Positions 32,380 through 40,918 of a stretch of DNA of 64,000 bases are shown here, piece by piece. Below the pieces are notes generated by a model that saw only the letters and a program-made list of their open reading frames with translations, was not told the DNA's origin and made no database searches. A program made the translations under genes and the position numbers. Positions within the stretch are counted from its first letter, which is position 1. Every line of letters begins with the position of its first letter. This stretch comes from Phenylobacterium deserti (lineage in GTDB: Bacteria > Pseudomonadota > Alphaproteobacteria > Caulobacterales > Caulobacteraceae), in assembly GCF_003254705.1 (NCBI RefSeq), contig NZ_QFYR01000001.1, positions 1,612,001 through 1,676,000 of the forward strand. The letters are read 5' to 3'.

Positions 32380-35214
32380 GTGAACGCGCCTGCCGTCAGC
32401 TTTGACCTCGCACCGGCCCTGGTGGTCCTGCCAGGACCTCGGGCCGCCGTGGCCGACGGCGGCTCCGCCCAGCCGCTGCGCGCGCCCGATGCTCGGGACC
32501 TGTTCGATCGCGGGCCCGTGCTGGTCGCGCACTCGGCGATGACCGCCCGTCGCCTCGGGATGAACGCGCCGCCGCGCAGCGCCGGCATCTTCGACGCTCT
32601 CGAGCTCTTCGCCTTCGTGCGCCCGGCACGGTTCTGCGCCCCGTCCGCGGCTGGCCTGGCGCAGGCACTCGGCCTGCCCGAGCCGAAGGGAGCTCCGGCC
32701 CAGGCCCAGACCCTGCGGGACGCCTGCCGCCAACTCTTGGCCGAGCTCGCCGCCGCGCCGGAGCCTTCGCGCGAAGAGGCTCTTGCCGTGGCAGAGACCC
32801 TGGCGCGCGCCGGCTGGGCGTGGGGCCAGGCGACCATCGGCGCCCTGCGCGCCGCGCCGACAGGCAACATGTTTCGCTCATCCGGCCTCGATGTCTGGGC
32901 GCGCATGGTCGAGTGGGAAGCCGAGGCGCCGCCGGGCGAGGCGGGCTCCAAGCCCATCGTTCCCGACCATGCCGCCCAGCGGCTGAAGGACCTGCTGCAT
33001 CGCTCGGGGCTGGACGAGACGCGGCCTGCCCAAGCGGAGTTCGCCACCGAAGCGGCCTTCGCCTTCCAGCCGCGCGATCGTGAGGGCGAGCCGCGGATGA
33101 TGCTGGCGGAGGCCGGCACCGGCACCGGCAAAACCCTGGCCTATCTGGCGCCGGCCTCACTTTGGGCCGAGACGAACGGCCCGGCGGTGTGGGTTTCCAC
33201 CTACACCCGCGCTCTCCAGCGGCAGATCGAGCGGGAAAGCCACTCCATCTTCCCCGACCCCAAGGTGCGGGCGAAGAAGGCGGTCGTTCGCAAGGGGCGC
33301 GAGAACTACCTCTGTCTCCTGAATTTCCAAGACGCGGTGAACGCGGCTCAGCTGGGCAACGGCGACCTCGTCGGCCTGGGCCTTGCGGCGCGTTGGGCGA
33401 GGGCGACCCGAGACGGCGACATGACCGGCGGCGACTTCCCCGCCTGGCTGCCCACCCTGTTCGCCGTCGCGCCGGCAGGGCAGGCGAGCCCCGGCAACCT
33501 CGTGGACAGGCGCGGCGAGTGCATTCACGCGGGCTGCCAGCACTACCGCACCTGCTTCGTGGAAAAGGCGATCCGAGGTTCACGGCGCGCCGACATCGTC
33601 ATCGCCAACCACGCCCTGGTGCTGGCGCAGGCGGCGTTCGACGGCGCTCGGGCGGCGCGGGGCTCCAAGGCGGACAACGAAACCGCGCTGCTGAAGCGCA
33701 TCGTCTTCGACGAAGGCCACCACCTGTTCGACGCCGCCGACAGCGCCTTCTCGGCCGCCCTGTCCGGCGCCGAAGCCGCCGAGCTGCGCCGCTGGATCCG
33801 CGGACCGGAAGGCCGCGGCCGGCGCGGCCGTGGGCTTGAGGCTCGCCTGCTGGACGTTCTAGGCGACCGCGAGGATGCCCGGACCGCCCTGATGGACGCC
33901 GGCCGGGCCGCCGCCGCCCTGCCGGGCGAGGGCTGGAGCAGCCGCATCGCCCCGCCCAATGGGGAGGTGAACCCCATCGGCCCCATCGAGGCCTTTCTGG
34001 TCGGCGTGCTGGAGCAGCTTCGCGCCCGCTCGGCGCCCAGCGACGTCGGCATGGAGTGCGCCGCCCGTCCAGCCCTGGATCTCGTCCGCGACAACGCCAA
34101 GGAGGCCGCCGCCGCCCTCGCCAAGGTCGAGGCGCCGCTGCTCGCCCTGGCCCGCCACCTGGAGGACATCCTCGACGAGGAGGCCGCCACCCTCGGCCCG
34201 TCGGAGCGGGCGCGGATCGAAGGCGCCCTGCGCGGCCTCGACCGCCGGGCGCGCATGACCTTGCCGGCCTGGCGCTCCATGCTGCGCGCCATCGACGAAG
34301 ACGCCGAGGACGACCCGGACTTCGTGGACTGGTTCGACGCCACCTTCCTCTATGGCCGGGTGGTGGACGCCGCCTGCCGCCGTCACTGGGTGGATCCAAC
34401 CGAGCCGCTGACCAACGCGGTGATCAAGCCCGCGCACGGCGTGCTGGTGACCAGCGCCACCCTGGCCGACTCCACCCTGGACGATCCGTTCGCCCTGGCG
34501 GAGATGCGCACCGGCGCGGCCCGCCTGCCGGACCGGCCCAAGACTCTTCGCCTGAGCTCGCCCTTCGACTACGCGGCCAACAGCCGGGTGTTCGTCGTCA
34601 CCGACGTCGGGAAGGACGACCCGCGCCAGATCGCCGCCGCCATGCGCGAGCTGTTCCTGGCGGCTGGCGGCGGGGGCATCGGCCTGTTCACGGCCATCCG
34701 CCGTCTGCGCGCGGTGCACGAGCGGATCGCAGCTCCGCTGGCCGACAAGGGCATCGCCCTCTATGCCCAACACGTCGATCCGCTGGAGGTCGGCGCCCTG
34801 GTCGACATCTTCCGCGCCGAGGAGGACGCATGCCTTCTGGGCACCGACGCCGTGCGCGACGGCGTGGACGTTCCCGGCCGGTCCCTGCGCCTGCTGGTGT
34901 TCGACCGCGTGCCGTGGCCCAGGCCCGACCTGCTGCACAAGGCGCGCCGCACCCGCTTCGGCGGCAAGGGCTATGACGACGCCGTCGCGCGCGGCCGCAT
35001 CGCCCAGGCGTTCGGGCGGCTGATCCGCCGGGCCGACGACAAGGGCTGTTTCGTCATGCTCGACGCCCAGGCGCCTACGCGGCTGTTCTCCGGCCTCCCG
35101 GAGGGCGTGGAGCTGCAACGCGTCACCCTTGTTGAGGCGATCGAGGGCGTCACCGAGTTCCTCTCCACAACCCAGCCTCAGCTCGGACACGAGCCCGACC
35201 TCGGCGTCGGCTGA
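32380..35214 (+). CDS. DinG/XPD-type ATP-dependent DNA helicase
   Basis: The 944-residue superfamily 2 helicase starts at a GTG. Walker A EAGTGTGKT lies at about residue 243, and a DEGH (DEAH) box at about 444. Cysteines 312, 381, 386 and 392 form the likely 4Fe-4S site of XPD/DinG helicases. The C-terminal half contains LVTSATL and the motif VI-like QAFGRLIRR. It should unwind DNA 5'-3' in repair or at R-loops. An N-terminal region of about 230 residues precedes the helicase core. Confidence 0.9.
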   Translation: MNAPAVSFDLAPALVVLPGPRAAVADGGSAQPLRAPDARDLFDRGPVLVAHSAMTARRLGMNAPPRSAGIFDALELFAFVRPARFCAPSAAGLAQALGLPEPKGAPAQAQTLRDACRQLLAELAAAPEPSREEALAVAETLARAGWAWGQATIGALRAAPTGNMFRSSGLDVWARMVEWEAEAPPGEAGSKPIVPDHAAQRLKDLLHRSGLDETRPAQAEFATEAAFAFQPRDREGEPRMMLAEAGTGTGKTLAYLAPASLWAETNGPAVWVSTYTRALQRQIERESHSIFPDPKVRAKKAVVRKGRENYLCLLNFQDAVNAAQLGNGDLVGLGLAARWARATRDGDMTGGDFPAWLPTLFAVAPAGQASPGNLVDRRGECIHAGCQHYRTCFVEKAIRGSRRADIVIANHALVLAQAAFDGARAARGSKADNETALLKRIVFDEGHHLFDAADSAFSAALSGAEAAELRRWIRGPEGRGRRGRGLEARLLDVLGDREDARTALMDAGRAAAALPGEGWSSRIAPPNGEVNPIGPIEAFLVGVLEQLRARSAPSDVGMECAARPALDLVRDNAKEAAAALAKVEAPLLALARHLEDILDEEAATLGPSERARIEGALRGLDRRARMTLPAWRSMLRAIDEDAEDDPDFVDWFDATFLYGRVVDAACRRHWVDPTEPLTNAVIKPAHGVLVTSATLADSTLDDPFALAEMRTGAARLPDRPKTLRLSSPFDYAANSRVFVVTDVGKDDPRQIAAAMRELFLAAGGGGIGLFTAIRRLRAVHERIAAPLADKGIALYAQHVDPLEVGALVDIFRAEEDACLLGTDAVRDGVDVPGRSLRLLVFDRVPWPRPDLLHKARRTRFGGKGYDDAVARGRIAQAFGRLIRRADDKGCFVMLDAQAPTRLFSGLPEGVELQRVTLVEAIEGVTEFLSTTQPQLGHEPDLGVG

Positions 35215-35231
35215 CGTCAACCTGAATTCAG

Positions 35232-35285
35232 AGAACTCTGCTTGACAGAGTTCTATTGCGCATCCACTCTGCGCCTCAGAGTTCT
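35232..35285 (+). promoter_or_regulatory. Triple CAGAGTTCT operator with TTGACA
   Basis: The 9-mer CAGAGTTCT occurs inverted at 35232-35240 and direct at 35246-35254 and 35277-35285. The first two form a 9-bp inverted repeat with a 5-nt spacer; the two direct copies are 31 nt apart, three helical turns. A TTGACA (35242-35247) overlaps the inverted repeat. This is a likely operator for the small winged-helix regulator at 35862-36161. Confidence 0.65.
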
Positions 35286-35307
35286 TTGCGACCTGAGGGA
35301 GGCTTCC

Positions 35308-35862
35308 ATGGTGATCAGCAAGAGCGAGGCGGCGTTGGCGCTGTCCGACATCGAAAAAACAACGGCCCGGGCCGGCGTGCAGCGGGGCTATCGGATCATG
35401 GGCCCGATCCTCGTCTTGTGGGGTGTGATCTGGGCGATCGGGTACGGGGCGATGGGGGTGCTCCCCATTTCCAACTGGGGCGCGGTCTGGGCGGTGCTGG
35501 ACCTGATCGGCATCGTCGCCAGCATCGTCATGGGCCGGTCGGCCAGCTCCGAGCGCAAAAGCGCCTACAGCTGGCGTGTCGCGCTTCTGGCTCTCACCGC
35601 AGGCGCGTTCGTGGCTTGCACCTTCAGCGTCCTGCGCCCCGACAGCGGCGCCGCCTATATGGTGTTTCCCGGCCTGCTGACCGGCTTCATCTACATCGTG
35701 GTCGGCACATGGCGGATGACGCGCCTGGCCTGGATCGGCGTCGTGATCGCCGCGGCCACCATGGTTGGTTGGTTCTTCTTCCTGCCCTACATCGCTTTCT
35801 GGATGGCGGTTGTCGGCGGCGGCGGCTTGATCGCTGGCGGCCTGTGGCTCAGGAGCGCCTGA
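35308..35862 (+). CDS. Membrane protein of unknown function
   Basis: The 184-residue protein has five hydrophobic segments (about 28-48, 56-77, 91-111, 122-140 and 145-180) after a short charged N-terminus. I recognise no family. The start ATG has a strong gagggagg RBS. It is translationally coupled (TGATG) to a winged-helix regulator and sits behind the repeated operator, so it is probably the regulated effector of a small autoregulated operon. Confidence 0.8.
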   Translation: MVISKSEAALALSDIEKTTARAGVQRGYRIMGPILVLWGVIWAIGYGAMGVLPISNWGAVWAVLDLIGIVASIVMGRSASSERKSAYSWRVALLALTAGAFVACTFSVLRPDSGAAYMVFPGLLTGFIYIVVGTWRMTRLAWIGVVIAAATMVGWFFFLPYIAFWMAVVGGGGLIAGGLWLRSA

Positions 35863-36161
35863 TGTACGAGCCTGACGACCTCATCCACCAGCCGCTTCGG
35901 CTGAAGATCATGGCCGCCCTGTACGCCGAACGGAACGCCGATCCGCTGGAGTTCTCGAAGCTCAAGAGCCTAACCCAGGCGACCGACGGCAATCTCGGCA
36001 GCCATCTCACCACCCTGGAAAAAGCCGGCTACGTCGCCGTCGAGAAGGACTTCGTCGGCAAGCGGCCGCGCACGCGCGTGGCCGTCACCCCGGCCGGCCG
36101 CAACGCCTTCCGCCGGCACGTCGACTACCTGCGCTCGGTGGTGGAGGGCGTGGACGATTGA
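35862..36161 (+). CDS. Winged-helix transcriptional regulator (HTH_34/MarR-like)
   Basis: The 99-residue protein starts with the A of the upstream stop (TGATG). It begins IHQPLRLKIMAAL, then has the helix-turn-helix FSKLKSLTQATDGNLGSHLTTLEKAGYV and the wing VEKDFVGKRPRTRVAVTPAGR, matching the HTH_34 type of ArsR/MarR-related regulator. It most likely binds the CAGAGTTCT array upstream. No ligand is evident. Confidence 0.88.
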   Translation: MYEPDDLIHQPLRLKIMAALYAERNADPLEFSKLKSLTQATDGNLGSHLTTLEKAGYVAVEKDFVGKRPRTRVAVTPAGRNAFRRHVDYLRSVVEGVDD

Positions 36162-36185
36162 GGGCCTGCGGGCTATCGAGCGCCG

Positions 36186-36929
36186 ATGAAGAGCTTAGGC
36201 CTGGTTGGGCTGGGGCAGTTCGGCCAACTCGCCGCCCGCCACCTCAAGACCCACTTCGACGTGGTGGTCACCGACAGCGCGGCGGACGCGCAGGCCCGCG
36301 CCAGCGAGCTGGGCGTCCGTTTCAGCGCCCTGGAAGAGGTCGCCCGCTGCGAGATCGTCGTGGTCGCCGTTCCGGTGGTCGCCATGCGGGCGGTGTTCGA
36401 GGGCATCGCGCCCCACCTTCAAACCGGCGCCCTGGTGATCGACGTGGGTTCGGTGAAGATGCTGCCGGTCCAGTGGATGGGCGAGCTCCTGCCGCCCCAT
36501 GTGAACCTGGTGGCCACCCACCCTCTGTTCGGTCCGCAGAGCGCGCGCAATGGCCTGGCCGGCCTGCGCTTCGTGGTCTGCCCGGTGCGGGGGGACCGGC
36601 ACGAGACGGTGGCCGCGTTCGGCCGCTCGCTCGGCCTCACGGTCACCGTCACCACGGCGGAGGAGCACGACCGGGAAATGGCCTACGTCCAGGCTCTGAC
36701 GCACCTGATCGGGCGCTCGCTGGTCAACATCGGCATCCCCGACGAACAGCTGAAGACGCCGTCGTACCAGCACCTGCTGGAGCTCTGCGGTCTGATCGGC
36801 GCCGACACCTTCGAGCTCTTCACCGCCATTCAGACGCAGAACCCCTATGCAGCTGAGGTGGTCACCGCCTTCGTGGAAGAGGCGCGCGGGCTCCTGGAAC
36901 AGGTGGGCCACACGCGCCCCAAGTCTTAG
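36186..36929 (+). CDS. Prephenate/arogenate dehydrogenase-like protein
   Basis: The 247-residue protein has an N-terminal NAD(P)-binding LGLVGLGQFGQLAARHL, then ATHPLFGPQSARNGLAG, the substrate-handling region typical of TyrA/TyrC dehydrogenases. It oxidises prephenate or arogenate on the tyrosine route. It is shorter than many TyrA enzymes but keeps the core. It converges on hisC with a 4-nt stop overlap; the nearby chorismate mutase fits the pathway. Confidence 0.85.
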   Translation: MKSLGLVGLGQFGQLAARHLKTHFDVVVTDSAADAQARASELGVRFSALEEVARCEIVVVAVPVVAMRAVFEGIAPHLQTGALVIDVGSVKMLPVQWMGELLPPHVNLVATHPLFGPQSARNGLAGLRFVVCPVRGDRHETVAAFGRSLGLTVTVTTAEEHDREMAYVQALTHLIGRSLVNIGIPDEQLKTPSYQHLLELCGLIGADTFELFTAIQTQNPYAAEVVTAFVEEARGLLEQVGHTRPKS

Positions 36930-38059
36930 CGGCGCAGGAACTCCGCCAGCGCGTCGATCACCGCGCGGTTGTGCTCTTCCAGGCCGATGGTGATGCGGAT
37001 GTGATCGGGCAGACCGTAGTTGCTGACCCCGCGCACCAGCAGGCCTTTGGACGCCAAAAAGGCTTCGGCCTCCACCGCCGTGCGGCCCGGCTCCTTGGGG
37101 AAGCCCACCAGCAGGAAGTTGGCGGCCGACGGCAGCACCACGTCCAGGCCGAGCCCACCGAGCTGTTGCGACAGCCAAGGGCGCCACTGCTCCACGAAGT
37201 CGATGGACCGCTTCTGGAAGTCCTCGTCCTCCAGCGCCGCCACGGCCGCCCGCTGAGCGGCGATGGTGGTGTTGAAGGGCAGGCGGATCCGGTCCATGGC
37301 GGCGATGATCTCGCTCGGCGCATAACCCCAGCCGACGCGCAGGGCCGCCAGCCCGTGCAGCTTGGAGAAGGTGTGCGTGACCACCACGTTAGACGCGGTG
37401 CGGGCCAGGTCGAGCCCATCGTCGAACTGCGGATCCAGCGCGAACTCGCCATAGGCGCCGTCCAGGACCAGGATCACGCTGGGCGGCAGGGCCTCGTGCA
37501 GGCGGCGCACTTCCGAGAACGGGATCCAGGTGCCGGTCGGGTTGCCCGGATTGGCGATGAAGACGATGCGGGTGCGCTCGTCCACGCACTTGAGCACCTC
37601 GTCCACGTCGATGCGATAGCCCGGTTCCTTGGCCATCCGCACTTCCGCCTGTTGCGCATGAGCGCCGATGGCGTAGGCGGCGAAGCCGTATTCGCCCTGC
37701 ACGATGTTGTCGCCCGGCTCCAGATAAGCCTGCTGCAGAATAGCGAACACTTCGTCGGAGCCGCAGCCGAAGATCAGCCGCTCGGGCTCCAGGCGGAACT
37801 TCTCGGCGATCGCGGTTCGCAGAATGCTCGCCCGCGGATCCGGATACATGTGCATGCTGTCTGCGGCGGCCACATAGGCTTCACGGGCCTTGGGGCTGGA
37901 GCCGAGAATGTTCTCGTTGGCGGACAGCTTGATGGGGTTTTCGACGCCCTCCGCCTTGGCCTTGCCGGGCACATAGGCGTGGATGTCCATGATCCCCGCC
38001 TTGGGCAGGGGGCGCGACGCGCGGCTGCGCTCGTCGCTGAGGTCAGCGGTGTCAGGCAT
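36926..38059 (-). CDS. hisC: Histidinol-phosphate / aromatic aminotransferase
   Basis: The 377-residue type I PLP aminotransferase has the family motifs LSANENILGSSPKA, FGCGSDEVFAIL, NPGNPTGTW, the PLP-lysine neighbourhood THTFSKLHGLAALRVGW and a C-terminal VSNYGLPDHIRITIG arginine motif. HisC-family enzymes also transaminate aromatic keto acids, and location between prephenate dehydrogenase and chorismate mutase favours a Phe/Tyr role besides or instead of histidine. Confidence 0.92.
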   Translation of the reverse strand: MPDTADLSDERSRASRPLPKAGIMDIHAYVPGKAKAEGVENPIKLSANENILGSSPKAREAYVAAADSMHMYPDPRASILRTAIAEKFRLEPERLIFGCGSDEVFAILQQAYLEPGDNIVQGEYGFAAYAIGAHAQQAEVRMAKEPGYRIDVDEVLKCVDERTRIVFIANPGNPTGTWIPFSEVRRLHEALPPSVILVLDGAYGEFALDPQFDDGLDLARTASNVVVTHTFSKLHGLAALRVGWGYAPSEIIAAMDRIRLPFNTTIAAQRAAVAALEDEDFQKRSIDFVEQWRPWLSQQLGGLGLDVVLPSAANFLLVGFPKEPGRTAVEAEAFLASKGLLVRGVSNYGLPDHIRITIGLEEHNRAVIDALAEFLRR

Positions 38060-38110
38060 GGAAGCCCTTGTGGATTTGGGGCGCCCGATGAGGGCGAGAT
38101 GGCCCCGCTT

Positions 38111-38905
38111 CTACACGTCCAGCGGACCGGGCGCAGCCCCGATGACGCCCGACAGCCGGCCCGGCGCCCGGGCCAGACGCTCGTCGTCGCGCTGGTAGAA
38201 GCCCGACAGCAGGAAAAGCTTCAGACCTCCGGCCTGCAGCAGGGGCGTGGCGGCGACCCCGTCGCGGCTCAGCGCCTCCTCGATGGCAGCCGCCGATTGC
38301 GAGGCGTCGGTCACCCAGAAGGTGCGATCATCCCCCGTGGGCTCCACGTCGACATCGGCGACGGCGAGGGCCGACATCGGACCCCATGCGGCGAGGCAGG
38401 GCAGGGCGGCGAAGACCTTGATGCGCGGCTCGGCCAGCAAGCGGCCCCACCAGGCGCTGTCCGGCGTCAGCGCCAGGGCCGCGACCCCGCCCTTGACCCG
38501 AGCGGCGGCGAGCGCCTCCTCCGGCTTGGCGACGGCTTGCAGCGGCGGCGCAGCGCCAAAGCGCATGCGGGCCAGTTCAACGGTCCGCGCGCCGCCCCAC
38601 ACCGAAACGTTGAACGGGCCTTGCAGGCTCAGGCTTTCGGCCATCAGTTCGCGCCAGACCCGCACCACCAGGGCGGGGGTGGCGGCCATCCGCGGCTCGG
38701 CCAGCAGGCGGCGCAGGATCTCGGCCTCGCGACCCGGCCGCAAGCCGAAGCGCTGGGTGTCGCCGGAGGCCGCTTTCGCGGCCGCGACGGCGCGCGCCAG
38801 CCCGGCCCGCTCGTCCAGCAGGCGCAGCAGTTCGCGATCGATGGCGTCGATCCGCGTGCGGACCTCGTCCAGAGACGGTGCGGGCGCCGGCGTGGCTTCG
38901 GCCAT
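38111..38905 (-). CDS. Chorismate mutase with degenerate C-terminal domain
   Basis: The 264-residue protein starts at an ATG after gggggag. Residues 10-95 form an AroQ-type chorismate mutase helix bundle (LDEVRTRIDAIDRELLRLLDERAG). The remaining residues resemble a decayed prephenate-dehydratase or periplasmic-binding-like fold, without the TRF motif I would expect of an active dehydratase. The first domain converts chorismate to prephenate; the rest is uncertain. It is 51 nt upstream of hisC. Confidence 0.82.
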   Translation of the reverse strand: MAEATPAPAPSLDEVRTRIDAIDRELLRLLDERAGLARAVAAAKAASGDTQRFGLRPGREAEILRRLLAEPRMAATPALVVRVWRELMAESLSLQGPFNVSVWGGARTVELARMRFGAAPPLQAVAKPEEALAAARVKGGVAALALTPDSAWWGRLLAEPRIKVFAALPCLAAWGPMSALAVADVDVEPTGDDRTFWVTDASQSAAAIEEALSRDGVAATPLLQAGGLKLFLLSGFYQRDDERLARAPGRLSGVIGAAPGPLDV

Positions 38906-39077
38906 TTTCTCCCCCGAAACGGCAGGGTCGCGACCTAAGTCATCGCCGCGACCGGCGCAATAGGGCGGCGCGCCGCAATAAAGTTGCCGCCGAAACCGTC
39001 GCCGGTGGTTGCGGCCCCTACGGCGCGCGCAAGCGGCGCACTTTCGGTTTTGCGGTGCAGCGCGCATATGGGGCTCC

Positions 39078-39800
39078 ATGAGCGATACCTCCGGCGCCCT
39101 TGTCCTGTTTTCCGGCGGCCAGGACTCCACCGTCTGTCTGGCCTGGGCCCTCTCGCGCTTCGAGCACGTGGAGACCGTCGGCTTCGACTACGGGCAGAAG
39201 CATGCGGTGGAATTGCGGGCGCGCGACGAGGTTCGGCGCAACATCACGGCTCGCTTTCCGCAATGGGCGGACCGCCTGGGCGAGGACCACATGCTGGAGA
39301 TGCGCGGCTTCGGCGCCGTCGCCCAATCGGCGCTGACTGCCGATCGCGCCATCGAGATGACCGAGAAGGGGCTGCCCTCGACCTTCGTGCCGGGCCGAAA
39401 TCTGGTGTTCTTCGTCTACGCCGCCGCGCTGGCTGATCGCCGGGGTCTGAAGACCATGATCGGGGGCATGTGCGAGACCGATTTCTCCGGCTATCCCGAC
39501 TGCCGGCGCGACACGCTCGACGCCGTGCAGACGGCCCTGAATCTCGGGATGGAGCAGGACTTCATCATCGAGACGCCGCTGATGCGGCTGACCAAGGCCG
39601 AAACGTGGGGACTGGCAAAGAGCTTGGGCGGCGAGGACCTCGTGGACCTGGTCGTGCGCGACAGCCACACCTGCTACCAGGGCGACCGCGAGCACTTCCA
39701 CGATTGGGGCTACGGCTGCGAGACCTGCCCGGCTTGCGAGCTGCGGGCCAAGGGTTGGAACGAATGGGTCGCTGAGGGGCGGCCGACGCTGGCGGCATGA
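39078..39800 (+). CDS. queC: 7-cyano-7-deazaguanine synthase
   Basis: The 240-residue ATP-dependent enzyme makes preQ0 from 7-carboxy-7-deazaguanine and ammonia. The PP-loop [14 protein letters not shown] begins at about residue 10. C-terminal cysteines in HTCYQGD and [11 protein letters not shown] bind zinc. It overlaps queE by 4 nt (ATGA). No queuosine riboswitch is apparent in the 172-nt leader. Confidence 0.97.
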   Translation: MSDTSGALVLFSGGQDSTVCLAWALSRFEHVETVGFDYGQKHAVELRARDEVRRNITARFPQWADRLGEDHMLEMRGFGAVAQSALTADRAIEMTEKGLPSTFVPGRNLVFFVYAAALADRRGLKTMIGGMCETDFSGYPDCRRDTLDAVQTALNLGMEQDFIIETPLMRLTKAETWGLAKSLGGEDLVDLVVRDSHTCYQGDREHFHDWGYGCETCPACELRAKGWNEWVAEGRPTLAA

Positions 39801-40429
39801 GCTACGCGGTAAAGGAGATCTTCCTCACCCTTCAGGGCGAGGGCGGCCAGGCCGGCAAGGCGGCCGTGTTCTGCCGCTTTGCGGGCTGCAACCTTTGGAG
39901 CGGCCGTGAACAGGACCGCGCGACAGCGGTCTGCACCTTCTGCGACACCGATTTCGTCGGCATGGATGGTCCCGGCGGCGGTCGCTTCCCCGACGCGCCG
40001 TCGCTCGCGGCTGCGGTCGAGGCGGCCTGGACCGGCGGCCCACATGAGCGGCTGGTGGTGCTGACCGGCGGCGAGCCCCTGCTGCAGGTGGACGAGGCTC
40101 TGATCGACGCCCTGCACGCCCGCGGCTTCTCCATCGCCCTCGAGAGTAACGGCACGATCGAAGCGCCGCCGGGGGTTGATTGGATCTGCATCAGTCCCAA
40201 GGCGGATGCCGAGGTCGTTCAAACCCACGGCCAGGAGTTGAAGCTCGTCTACCCTCAGCGAGGCGTCGATCCGGCCCGCTTCGAGCACATGGCGTTCGAG
40301 CGCTTCCTGCTGCAGCCGATGGACGGTCCCGACCAGGCGGAGAACACCCGCGCGGCGATCGCCTATTGCCTCCAGCACCCTCGCTGGCGTTTAAGCGTCC
40401 AGACCCACAAGTACCTCGGCATCGCCTGA
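39797..40429 (+). CDS. queE: 7-carboxy-7-deazaguanine synthase (radical SAM)
   Basis: The 210-residue radical SAM enzyme converts 6-carboxytetrahydropterin to CDG. Instead of CxxxCxxC it has the QueE-type cluster pattern C31-x14-C46-x2-C49. [10 protein letters not shown] follows, and the C-terminal part has LLQPMDGP. It lies between queC and queD in the standard pathway order. Confidence 0.96.
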   Translation: MSYAVKEIFLTLQGEGGQAGKAAVFCRFAGCNLWSGREQDRATAVCTFCDTDFVGMDGPGGGRFPDAPSLAAAVEAAWTGGPHERLVVLTGGEPLLQVDEALIDALHARGFSIALESNGTIEAPPGVDWICISPKADAEVVQTHGQELKLVYPQRGVDPARFEHMAFERFLLQPMDGPDQAENTRAAIAYCLQHPRWRLSVQTHKYLGIA

Positions 40430-40465
40430 GCGCAGTCCCGCGCTCCGCGACGCTCTTCCCAGAAC

Positions 40466-40843
40466 ATGAACAACTCCGTTTTCGAGATCACCAAGGCTGC
40501 CGGGTTCGACGCGGCGCACCACCTGCCGGATGGCGGCCCGGAGGGCAGCCCCTATACGCGCCTGCATGGCCACTCCTTCCGGGTGGAAGCCACCGTGCGC
40601 GGCCAGATGGTCCCGCCGGTCGGTTGGGTCGCCGATTTCGCGCAACTCGACGCCGCCCTGAAGGCGATCGCCAACGACCTCGACCACGGCTACCTCAACG
40701 ACAAGCCGGGGCTTGAGAGCCCGACGCTGGAGCGCATCTGCCTCTACTTCGCCGAGCGTCTGAAGCCGCAGTTCCCAGGCCTCTGCCGCGTGGTGCTCTC
40801 GCGACCCACCATCGGCGAAAGCTGCGCCCTGATCGTCGAGTAG
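40466..40843 (+). CDS. queD: 6-carboxytetrahydropterin synthase-like
   Basis: The 125-residue enzyme fits QueD: the zinc-binding FDAAHHLP and LHGHSF, then WVADFAQL, a LDHGYLND loop and SPTLERICLYF. The Cys that precedes RLHGHS in E. coli QueD (Cys27) is replaced by Tyr here (PYTRLHGHS), so the catalytic residue differs or catalysis uses another group. It follows queE by 36 nt. Confidence 0.9.
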   Translation: MNNSVFEITKAAGFDAAHHLPDGGPEGSPYTRLHGHSFRVEATVRGQMVPPVGWVADFAQLDAALKAIANDLDHGYLNDKPGLESPTLERICLYFAERLKPQFPGLCRVVLSRPTIGESCALIVE

Positions 40844-40918
40844 GCGCCGGCGCAGGGTGATCCTCGGCGCGCCTCGATCCGATTGACCGGCCTGTCCGCG
40901 CGCAGCTTAACTGCGGAC

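Noticed and set aside
38906..39077. Possible preQ1 riboswitch upstream of queC
   Set aside because: I found no preQ1-type pseudoknot pattern; the gap is mainly a divergent promoter region.
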